In this document: one piece after another, positions 54,301-61,716 of the stretch | Layout of the letters: the number at the start of each line of letters is the position of its first letter | How positions within the stretch are numbered: the first letter of the stretch is position 1 | Assembly: GCF_014257025.1 (NCBI RefSeq) | Contig: NZ_JACMSF010000048.1 | Coordinates: forward strand, 1 to 64,000 | DNA length: 64,000 nucleotides | Source: Streptomyces cupreus | Lineage (GTDB): Bacteria > Actinomycetota > Actinomycetes > Streptomycetales > Streptomycetaceae | Direction of reading: 5' to 3' | The notes under the pieces: model-generated | What the model was told of the DNA's origin: nothing | The model's input: only the letters and a program-made list of their open reading frames with translations | The model's database searches: none | Position numbers and translations under genes: made by a program

Positions 54301-57300
54301 GGGCGGCTCGGGCGGCGGCCGCGGACGCGCTCGGCGGAGTGTGGTCCTGCGTCGAGAAGCTCGACGTGTTCCAGCCCCCGCCGATGGACCGGGCGGGCCG
54401 GGTCCTCCAGATCACCGTCAACACCGACGACGACGGCTGCGCGATCGTCGAACTGCACAGCCAGACCCCGGCCGAGGCGGCCGCCGGAGCCCCCTGGACC
54501 CGGCATGCCCGCGCGGTCCTGCGGCGCCGGGCGAGCACCCGCTCGCGGCACTCCGGCAGCAACGCCCCGACGCTGGCCGGACAGGAGTACAGCGACGAAC
54601 TCCACTACGAGACCGCCTCGTTGTCCGACGCCCTGATCGGTGCCGTCGTCTCGGCCCACCGCGGCGACGAGGGTGTGCTGGTGGCCCTCGGTCTGGACAG
54701 CGGCGAGACCGCCGACCACGCCGTGCAGGTGTTCGACGCGGCCGTCGCGGCCGTGTCCTGGGACGCGGGGCTCAGCGAGGCGGGCTTCGCCGGGCGGGTC
54801 GTCGAGGCGACGCTCGAATCGCTGGACCGCGCCCGGTACGTACGGGCCATCGCCCAGAGCGGCAAGGAGCCCGGCACCATCTCCGGCAGCGTCGACCTGT
54901 TCGCCGAGGACGGCGCCTACCTGGGCGGCATCCGCGAACTGACGGTCGTCAGCGAGCCGGTGTCCGCCGCGGCGGCCCCCGCCCGGGCGCCCTGGCGGCA
55001 CCCGGAGGAGCTGCTCACCCGGCTCGAATGGCACGAGATCGAACCGGCCGCCGCCGAACCGGACCTGTCCGGACAGGGCTGGCTGCTGGTGCCCGACCGC
55101 ACCGGCACCGCCCGAAGGCTGGCCACGGCGCTGCGGGCCCGCGGCGCGCACTGCCGGATCGAGGAGTCCGGCGCCCCCGACCTGGACGACTGGCTGCGCG
55201 AACTGCCCGACGGGGTCACCCCGCACCGGGTCGTGCTGCTGACCGGCCTGGACGCGCCGCGTCCGGACGCCGCCGACGCGGAGTCGCTCACCACCTTCCG
55301 GGACCGCGCCGAACTGGCCGCCGTCGCCCTGGTCCAGGGCATGACGGCCCGCGCGGCCTGCACGAAGACCGGGATCAGCCTGGTCACCCGGGGCGCCGTG
55401 CCCGCGCTGGCGGAACAGGGCGTCACCGCGCCCTTCGCCGGGACGCTCTGGGGTCTTGGCCGGGCGATCGCGCTGGAGCACCCCGAGCACTGGGCCGGCG
55501 CGGTCGACCTGGACCCGGAGGCGGGGGAGAGTGACGAGGGCGCGGCGCTGGCCGCGGCGCTCGCCGACACCGCCGCCGAGGACCAGCAGGCGCTGCGCGG
55601 CGAGAGCCGCCGGGTGGCACGACTGGTGAAGTTCCCGCTGACCGCCGAGGAGCTCAGGCGCCGGCCGCGCATCGACCGACTGGGCACCTATCTGATCACC
55701 GGCGCGTTCGGCGGTATCGGCCAGGCCCTCGCCCGCAACCTCGCCGACAGCGGCGCGGGCAAGCTCGTCCTGCTCGGCCGCACCCCGCTGCCGCCCCGGC
55801 ACAAGTGGAACGACCCCACGCTCACCGGCTCCGTCCGTGAACGCGTCGACTTCGTGGCCGGGTTGGAGGAGACCGGGGTACTGGTCGACGTGGTCGCGGC
55901 CGACGTCACCGACATCGAGGACATGCTGCCGGTGATCCAGGGCCTGGCGACCGGCCTGATGCCGCTGCGCGGCGTGATCCACGCGGCCGGCACCTCCGTA
56001 CCGCAGTTCCTGCGGGACATCCCGGTGTCGGAGCCGAGCGACTATGACGCCGTGTGGCGGCCCAAGGTGGTCGGCGGCTGGCTGCTGCACCAGCTGACGG
56101 AGGGCCTCGAACTCGACTTCTTCCTCGGCTTCTCCTCGATCGCCGCGACCTGGGGCTCGCAGCACGTGACCAGCTACGCCGCCGCCAACTCCTTCCTCGA
56201 CGCGCTCGCCGAGTACCGGCACGGCCAGGGCCTGACCGCGCTCACCGTGAGCTGGGGACCGTGGGAGCTGACGTCCAACCTCTTCGGCGCCGACGTCCTG
56301 GAGTTCCTGACCTCCACCGGTCTGCGTACGCTCTCGGCACCGCAGTGTCTGCGGCTGCTGGACGCGCTGCTCGCCGGGGACGCGCCGCAGGCCGTGGTCT
56401 GCGCCGCCGACTGGTCGGTGTACAAGCCGGTCATGGAGGCCCGCGCCGACCGTCCGGTGCTGCGCACCGTGGAGATCGACGAGGGCACCGGCGGCGGTAC
56501 CTCCACGGCCGTGCTCCAGGCCCTGGAGGGGGCCGACGCGGCAGGCCGTACGACCGTGCTGACCGGCTATCTCCAGCAGGTGCTCGGCGAGGTGCTGGCG
56601 GTGCCGCCGGAGTCGGTGCTCCCGGAGGCCGACGTGATGTCGCACGGCCTGGACTCGCTGATGGTCATGGAGGTCGTCAAGCGGTGCAAGGGCGATCTGG
56701 GCATCAGCGTGCGCCCGAGCCAGTTCTTCGAGCGGACCGCGCTGGAGGACTGGGTGCGGCTGCTCGACACCGAGCTCGGCGGCGAGGGCGAGGCCGCGCC
56801 TGAGCCGGCCGCGGACTGGACGGAGCCGGCGCTCATCGCCGCCGACGTCGCCCTGGACCCGGCGATCGTGCCGGCCGGAGCAGTCGGCGACGGCTACACG
56901 AACCCGACCGACGTCCTGCTCACCGGGGCCACCGGCTTCCTCGGGGCCTACCTCCTCGACGAACTGCTGGCCACCACCGACGCCACCGTCCACTGCCTGG
57001 TGCGCTGTGACGCACCGGAGTCGGGCCTGGCCCGGATCCGGCAGAACCTGGAGCAGTACCTGCCCTGGCGCGAGGGGGCCGACGACCGCGTCAAGGTCGT
57101 CCCCGGCGACCTCGCCAAGCCCCGACTCGGCCTGACGGACGAGAAGTTCACCCGGCTCGCGGGCACCCTGGACGCGATCTATCACAACGGCGCCTGGGTC
57201 AACTTCTCCTACACCTACGAGCAGTTGCGCCCGGCCAACCTGATCGGCACCCAGGAGATCCTGCGGCTCTCCTGCGCGGGCCCGGAGCAGATCCCGGTCT

Positions 57301-58043
57301 CGTACGTGTCGACGTACGGCATCTGGGGCATCCCCGCCGACGGCCGCACGGTGATCGCCGAGGGCGATGACATCCTCGGCGCCGGCAAGCTGGTCACCGG
57401 GTACGTCCAGACCAAGTGGGCGGCCGAGCTGCTGGTCCGCCAGGCGCAGGAGCGCGGTATCCCGGTCGATATGCACCGGCCCGGGCGCGTGCTCGGCGAC
57501 TCGCGCACCGGAGCCTGTCTGACCACGCACTTCACCACCCGCGTGATCAAGGGCTGTGTGCAACTGGGAATGGCTCCCGATCTCGATCTGGAGATCGAGA
57601 TGACCCCGGTCGACTACGTCACCTCGGCCCTGGTGCGGATCTCCCGCGGGGCGCACGAGTGGGGTCTGACGTATCACCTGGTCAACCGGCGCAAGGCGGC
57701 CTTCAAGGAGCTGCTGTCCGCGATGGAGCGGCACGGCTGGGAGTTCCGCACGGTGCCGGTGGAGCAGTGGTGGCGGACACTGCAGGACTCCTTCGCCGTC
57801 AACGACAACGAGCTGCACCCCGTCATGGGGGTGGTCGAGGAGTTCGTCGTCGGCGGCGAGGAGGCCATCGACTACGACGCCACGAACACCATCCAGGCCC
57901 TGGTCGGCTCGGGGATCGCTTGTCCTCCGCTCGACGAGGCGCTGCTCTCGCTGTACTTCGGGTGGATGGTCCGAACTGGGTACTTGCCTGCACCGTCGCG
58001 CAGGGAGAATAATTCATGGCAGGATGAATCCATCAACGGGTGA
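51381..58043 (+). CDS. Type I PKS: KS-AT-DH(degenerate)-KR-ACP-thioester reductase
   Basis: 2220 residues, starting 2 bases after the previous stop. A short coiled coil (about 5-30) may dock on the first PKS. KS has Cys207 (TTCSSS) and both histidines. AT has Ser655 (GHSIGG, Glu replaced by Gly) and HAFH (His758), malonyl type. A DH-like fold follows (about 930-1200) without a recognisable HxxxGxxxxP motif, so it is probably inactive. KR binds NADPH at TGAFGGIG (about 1440) and has Tyr1599 in YAAAN. ACP attaches at Ser1759 (GLDSLM). The C-terminal reductase has TGATGFLGAYLL (about 1848) and Tyr2008-xxx-Lys (YVQTK), so the chain leaves as aldehyde or alcohol. Confidence 0.93.
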   Translation: MTTPDYRAKLVEAVRTIEKLQGELAKNRSRPLDEPIAVIGLGCRLPGGADGPDSLWRMLVDGTDTIREFPAERGDAQAVFDDDPDQPGKAYVTQGGFLDERVDLFEPGVFGISPREAVGMDPQQRLVLEVAWEALERAGYAPDRLTGSPTGVYFGVSTTDYARLRQSEGDIRDVDAYQLVGEPSFVAGRISYTLGLMGPSKVVDTTCSSSLVALHEACQDLRTGECDMALAGGVNLMLSPYGFVMMSKFGGLSPDGRCKTFDASANGYVRGEGAGVVVLKRYSDALRDGDPVLALVRGSAVNHDGRSSGLTVPNPAAQQGVIRGALEQAGIAPGDVDYIEAHGTGTALGDPIELRALQAVIGRNRPSDSPLKVGSIKTNIGHLESAAGIAGVLKLVLALQHGHIPPHLHFNDPNPNVDWSKLNVEVTKDGGPWDATGDRPRVGGISSFGASGTNAHAVISAAPVKAEPPASPGPEVLTLSAHSAEGLAELAGRYAGHLRDNPDVPLADISWTSQVGRSRQRHGLAVTGSMSGELAGALEAFARGERASGTVTAELPVHKHRKTAWLFTGQGSQYAGMARGLADEPAFRAPFDEAAALFDTHLDRPLASVVWPEPSQESPVDDTRYTQPALFAVEYALARMWQSWGLKPSGLLGHSIGGIVAACVAGVFELPDAVRLVAARAALMAELPAGGAMAALDCDEATARAAIAGYRDTVSLAGVNGPSSVVISGAAADVDAVRTALEARGMRTTRLTVSHAFHSPLLAPMLAEFRAVAESLTYRMPSLPLISDHTGRPWTAEDSGPEYWVRHAAGTVRFHDGLTALHAEGARTFLEIGPAPVLSGIGERTGLDGDCLYVPSLYKPRAGAPEDRTAVQRALGLLHLRGETVDWTAVHSGSGRTPRRVALPVTPWNGERYWYEERRETPRASAGTPVPQAGIRLYSAVPTYELQLDEPDWDRYARTGSDGFRFLPVGSLGRAARAAAADALGGVWSCVEKLDVFQPPPMDRAGRVLQITVNTDDDGCAIVELHSQTPAEAAAGAPWTRHARAVLRRRASTRSRHSGSNAPTLAGQEYSDELHYETASLSDALIGAVVSAHRGDEGVLVALGLDSGETADHAVQVFDAAVAAVSWDAGLSEAGFAGRVVEATLESLDRARYVRAIAQSGKEPGTISGSVDLFAEDGAYLGGIRELTVVSEPVSAAAAPARAPWRHPEELLTRLEWHEIEPAAAEPDLSGQGWLLVPDRTGTARRLATALRARGAHCRIEESGAPDLDDWLRELPDGVTPHRVVLLTGLDAPRPDAADAESLTTFRDRAELAAVALVQGMTARAACTKTGISLVTRGAVPALAEQGVTAPFAGTLWGLGRAIALEHPEHWAGAVDLDPEAGESDEGAALAAALADTAAEDQQALRGESRRVARLVKFPLTAEELRRRPRIDRLGTYLITGAFGGIGQALARNLADSGAGKLVLLGRTPLPPRHKWNDPTLTGSVRERVDFVAGLEETGVLVDVVAADVTDIEDMLPVIQGLATGLMPLRGVIHAAGTSVPQFLRDIPVSEPSDYDAVWRPKVVGGWLLHQLTEGLELDFFLGFSSIAATWGSQHVTSYAAANSFLDALAEYRHGQGLTALTVSWGPWELTSNLFGADVLEFLTSTGLRTLSAPQCLRLLDALLAGDAPQAVVCAADWSVYKPVMEARADRPVLRTVEIDEGTGGGTSTAVLQALEGADAAGRTTVLTGYLQQVLGEVLAVPPESVLPEADVMSHGLDSLMVMEVVKRCKGDLGISVRPSQFFERTALEDWVRLLDTELGGEGEAAPEPAADWTEPALIAADVALDPAIVPAGAVGDGYTNPTDVLLTGATGFLGAYLLDELLATTDATVHCLVRCDAPESGLARIRQNLEQYLPWREGADDRVKVVPGDLAKPRLGLTDEKFTRLAGTLDAIYHNGAWVNFSYTYEQLRPANLIGTQEILRLSCAGPEQIPVSYVSTYGIWGIPADGRTVIAEGDDILGAGKLVTGYVQTKWAAELLVRQAQERGIPVDMHRPGRVLGDSRTGACLTTHFTTRVIKGCVQLGMAPDLDLEIEMTPVDYVTSALVRISRGAHEWGLTYHLVNRRKAAFKELLSAMERHGWEFRTVPVEQWWRTLQDSFAVNDNELHPVMGVVEEFVVGGEEAIDYDATNTIQALVGSGIACPPLDEALLSLYFGWMVRTGYLPAPSRRENNSWQDESING

Positions 58044-58104
58044 ATTCATGTCGCGGTGACGCCCTCGCCCCTTGCGGCGGCCGACCCGCCCGGCCGAACC
58101 AAGG

Positions 58105-58132
58105 TCCGCGGCCCCTGTTCGGGGGCCGCGGA
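58105..58132 (+). terminator. Hairpin after the type I PKS operon
   Basis: TCCGCGGCCCC, 6-base loop, GGGGCCGCGGA: perfect 11-bp arms, 61 bases after the PKS stop and 28 bases before the MFS gene. It may attenuate read-through; no T run. Confidence 0.6.
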
Positions 58133-58159
58133 ACACGACGGAGAAAGGCATCTCCCCCC

Positions 58160-59677
58160 ATGACCACATCCGAAGACCGGGTCCCCGGCGGTACCGCCGT
58201 CGGAGCGGCCCCGTTAGCGAACCCCAAGCGCTGGACGGCCCTCGTCTTCATCTGCCTGGCCCAGCTGATGGTGGTTCTCGACATCACGATCGTGAACATC
58301 GCGCTGCCGGAGATGCAGTCCGACCTGGGCTTCTCCAATGAGAACCGGCAGTGGGTCGTCACCTCGTACACCCTGGCCTTCGGCAGCCTTCTGCTGCTCG
58401 GCGGCCGGATCGCCGACTACACCGGGCGCAAGCGGGCCTTCCTGATCGCCCTGGCCGGCTTCGCGATCGCCTCCTGCCTGGGCGGTGCGGCCCCCAACAT
58501 CGAGATGCTGCTCACCGCGCGTGCGCTCCAGGGAGTCTTCGGCGCCCTGCTCGCCCCCACCGCGCTGTCGCTGATCTCGGTGAACTTCACCGACCAGAAG
58601 GAACGGGCGAAGGCCTTCAGTATCTTCGGCAGCATCGTCGCCAGCGGTGCCGTCATCGGCCTTCTGCTCGGTGGCTTCCTCACCGAGTACCTGGACTGGA
58701 CCTGGTGCATGTACGTCAACGCGCCGATCGCCGTGATCGCCGCGTTCGGCGTGCTCTACCTCGGCCCGGAGCAGCGTGCCGCGGTGCGCGCGCGCTTCGA
58801 CATTCCGGGCGTCCTGCTGGTCACCTCCGGCCTGGTCGCCATCGTGTACGCGTGCAGCGAGGCGGAGTCCGAGGGCTGGGGCTCCGGACTGGTGATCGGT
58901 CTGTTCGTGACCGGTGCGGTGCTGCTCGCCGCGTTCCTCGCGGTGGAGGCCCGCTCCAGTCATCCGCTGGTTCCGCTGCGGGTGATCGCCGACCGCACCC
59001 GGGGCAGCGCCTACCTCGCCATGGCCGTCGGCATGGTCGCCATGCTCGGCGCGCTGTTCTTCCTGACCTTCTACCTCCAGCTGGTCAAGGGGTACTCACC
59101 GGTGGAAACCGGTCTGGCCTTCCTGCCGATGCCGGTTGGCGTGGGGATGTTCGCCGGCGGCATCTCGCCCAAGATCCTCCCCAAGGCCCCGCCGCGCGCC
59201 ATCATGGTGCCCGGCATGCTCATCGCGGCCACCGCACTGTTCTGGCTGGCGATGCTGGAAGCCGATTCCTCCTACTGGGGCATGGTCATGCCCGCCCTGT
59301 TCGTCCTGGGCGTGGGCATGGGCCTGCTCATCGCACCGGCGGTCAACTACGGCACCTACAAGGTCGCCGACGAGGACGCCGGTGTCGCCTCGGGCAGCGT
59401 CAACACCGCCCAGCAGATCGGCGGTTCGATCGGCACGGCTCTGCTGAGCACGCTGGCCGCGGACGCGGCGGCCGAGTACATCGCTGACCACGCCGCCGGA
59501 GCCAAGAGCAAGGCGCTGCTCCAGCAGGGGGCGATGGTGGAGGGCTTCACCACCGCCTTCACCTGGGCAGGGGCGATCATGGCCTGTGGTGCGGTGGTGC
59601 TCGCCGCGCTGATGAACACGCCCAAGCCGCAGCCCGGTGAGGCCGGGCACGGGTCTCCGATGGCCCACCTGGGCTGA
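58160..59677 (+). CDS. MFS drug exporter (DHA2/EmrB-QacA type), second copy
   Basis: 505 residues with about 14 predicted helices. VLDITIVNIALPEMQ is motif D1, GRIADYTGRKR motif A, and GAVIGLLLGGFL motif C. It differs from the exporter at 25473. ATG 58160 follows GAAAGG at a long spacing. TTA occurs at codon 19 (58214). Probably exports the mature compound or an intermediate. A long perfect hairpin follows the stop. Confidence 0.9.
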   Translation: MTTSEDRVPGGTAVGAAPLANPKRWTALVFICLAQLMVVLDITIVNIALPEMQSDLGFSNENRQWVVTSYTLAFGSLLLLGGRIADYTGRKRAFLIALAGFAIASCLGGAAPNIEMLLTARALQGVFGALLAPTALSLISVNFTDQKERAKAFSIFGSIVASGAVIGLLLGGFLTEYLDWTWCMYVNAPIAVIAAFGVLYLGPEQRAAVRARFDIPGVLLVTSGLVAIVYACSEAESEGWGSGLVIGLFVTGAVLLAAFLAVEARSSHPLVPLRVIADRTRGSAYLAMAVGMVAMLGALFFLTFYLQLVKGYSPVETGLAFLPMPVGVGMFAGGISPKILPKAPPRAIMVPGMLIAATALFWLAMLEADSSYWGMVMPALFVLGVGMGLLIAPAVNYGTYKVADEDAGVASGSVNTAQQIGGSIGTALLSTLAADAAAEYIADHAAGAKSKALLQQGAMVEGFTTAFTWAGAIMACGAVVLAALMNTPKPQPGEAGHGSPMAHLG

Positions 59678-59703
59678 CCCCGGCCCCTGGCGCACCCCCC
59701 GCG

Positions 59704-59735
59704 GACCGCCCCCGAACCAAGGTTCGGGGGCGGTC
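59704..59735 (+). terminator. Terminator hairpin after the MFS gene
   Basis: GACCGCCCCCGAACC, loop AA, GGTTCGGGGGCGGTC: perfect 15-bp arms, 26 bases after the stop codon. Confidence 0.8.
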
Positions 59736-59907
59736 GTCGTGTGCACCGGATCTGCCCGCCGCACGACCGCCGCACGACCGCCGGGCGGCTGGTGCGCGAC
59801 CGGCGGGCGAGTCCGGCTCCAGTACCTCGCCCTAGCCTGGCCGGAATTCGCCATAGGCGCTTTTTCGGCCAGGTGGATTCCACGGAACAGGACCGAGGAG
59901 GGCAAGT

Positions 59908-61698
59908 ATGCCCACGGAAGAACGCAAGGGGATATGGACGGACCAGGACGCACCGGGGCGGGAACCGACGGCCGCAAAGGACTCATTCGACGTCCTCGTG
60001 GTCGGGGCCGGCCTGGAGGGCGGCATCATCGCGGCCTGCCTGGCCCGCAACGGGGCACGGGTCATGCTTCTGGAGGAGGGCGGGCATCCCAGGACCCGCC
60101 TCGGTGAGTCCACCACCTTCACGACGCAGATGACGCTGCGCCTCATCGGCGAGCGCTACCGGGTGCCGGAGGTCAAGTACCTCGCCTCCTTCGAGGGAAC
60201 GCACTCCAAGGTGTCCACCAGCGGCGGGGTCAAGCGGAACTTCAGCTTCGTCCACCACCGGCCGGACGCCCCGCAGAACCCCCGCGAGGTGCACATGGTG
60301 GTGCCTCCCCCCATAGGCTTCACACAGAACCACTACTTCCGGCAGGACGTGGACAACTGGCTGCTGACACTCGCTGCCCGGTACGGGGCGCAGATACGCC
60401 AGCAGCAGCGGATCACGGGAGTGGCGACCGACCCGGACGGGATCACCGTGCTCCGGGCGGGCGAGGCCCCCCTGCGGGCGAAATACCTGGTGGTCACGGA
60501 GGACGAGCGGCAGGACTGGGCCCGGCGGCTGGGGGTCGAGGAGTCCCAGGCCAGGTTCCGCACCCACTCGCGCACCCTGGACACCCACATGGTCGGCGTG
60601 ACCCCCTTCGACGAGGTCGCGCCGAAGGCCGCCTACCGGAACCCCGGGCGCTTCCACGAGGGCACCCTCACCCACGTCTTCGACGGCGGCTGGGTCTCGG
60701 TGATCCCCTTCGGGAACCACGTCAGGGCCACCAACCAGGTCTGCGGCGTCTCACTCCACCTGGACCCGCGCAAGCACCCGGCCGCCGCGTGCCCGCCCGA
60801 GGAGGAGTTCCACCGGGTGGTCTCGCGCTACCCCGACCTCGCCCGACAGTTCGCCGGGGCGAGTCCGGTCAGGGACTGGCACCGCACCGAGCGCCGGCAG
60901 CGCTCGGTCACCCGCTCCTCGGGTGAGCGCTGGTCCCTGGTGGGCCCGGCGGCCGGCGTGGTGGACCTGCTGTTCTCCGGCGGCCTGTCCACAGGCCTGG
61001 AGAGCACCCAGGTACTCCTGGGCCGCCTGATCGAAGCGGTACGGGAGGACGACTTCTCCCCGAAGCGGTTCCGTGACGTGGCGGAACTCGAACAGGGCCT
61101 GCTCGACTTCACCGACGACGTCTGCGCCAACGCCTACCTCGCCTTCGGCGACTTCGACCTCTGGGACGTCGCCTACCGCGTGTGGTGCGTCTCCCAGATC
61201 CTCTCGCACTACGAGATCAACCGCGCCTACACGAAGTACCGCACGGACCGCGACCCGGTGCACCTCGCCCGCGTGGACAATCCCTGGTGGCAGGGCCGGA
61301 AACTGCCGCAGGACGGCCCGTACCGGTCGGCGATGCGTTTCCTCCAGCACGCCAACGAGCGCTTCCAGGCCATCGAGGCCGGTGACGCCGTCCCTGCCGA
61401 GGTGGTCGCCGAACTGAGGGGGCTGCTCGCCGGGGCGGACTTCGTCCCCCCGGTGTTCGGACTCGGTGATCCGGAGATGCGGTACATCGACCCGCCACCC
61501 CACAAGGTCCCGCTCACCCTGCGCTGGACCAGGAGCACCGCGCCCGAGGACATCGGGCAGCTCACCCGCGACGGCCTCCTCCCCTTCGTGAGGACGCGGT
61601 TCGCCAGGGGAGAGTTCGAATTCGCCGAGGAACTGCGGAACCTGGCTGCCGGTCTGCCCCTGGTGGGCAGGCGCTTCCGGGTCCCCGCGCCGGAATAG
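59908..61698 (+). CDS. CtcP-like halogenase-family flavoprotein with degenerate signature
   Basis: 596 residues; GAGGAGGGCAAGT precedes the ATG. FAD site GAGLEGGI (about 33), GES motif in TRLGESTTF, and the family pattern NHYFRQDVDNWLL and FDLWDVAYRVWC align with the next gene and with the chlortetracycline chlorinase CtcP as I recall it. The signature WxWxIP reads WVSVIP (about 261), losing the second Trp. The lysine expected near the active site was not confirmed. It may be a non-halogenating oxidase, or a helper of its neighbour. The two genes are 18 bases apart. Confidence 0.82.
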   Translation: MPTEERKGIWTDQDAPGREPTAAKDSFDVLVVGAGLEGGIIAACLARNGARVMLLEEGGHPRTRLGESTTFTTQMTLRLIGERYRVPEVKYLASFEGTHSKVSTSGGVKRNFSFVHHRPDAPQNPREVHMVVPPPIGFTQNHYFRQDVDNWLLTLAARYGAQIRQQQRITGVATDPDGITVLRAGEAPLRAKYLVVTEDERQDWARRLGVEESQARFRTHSRTLDTHMVGVTPFDEVAPKAAYRNPGRFHEGTLTHVFDGGWVSVIPFGNHVRATNQVCGVSLHLDPRKHPAAACPPEEEFHRVVSRYPDLARQFAGASPVRDWHRTERRQRSVTRSSGERWSLVGPAAGVVDLLFSGGLSTGLESTQVLLGRLIEAVREDDFSPKRFRDVAELEQGLLDFTDDVCANAYLAFGDFDLWDVAYRVWCVSQILSHYEINRAYTKYRTDRDPVHLARVDNPWWQGRKLPQDGPYRSAMRFLQHANERFQAIEAGDAVPAEVVAELRGLLAGADFVPPVFGLGDPEMRYIDPPPHKVPLTLRWTRSTAPEDIGQLTRDGLLPFVRTRFARGEFEFAEELRNLAAGLPLVGRRFRVPAPE

Positions 61699-61716
61699 CA
61701 GGAACAGAGGGACGTC

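Noticed and set aside
52971..57818. Very long open frame on the minus strand opposite the second PKS
   Set aside because: It has no recognisable domain, is rich in Arg/Gly/His/Pro/Val and mirrors the codon bias of the plus-strand PKS. Long antisense frames are expected in high-GC actinobacterial DNA.
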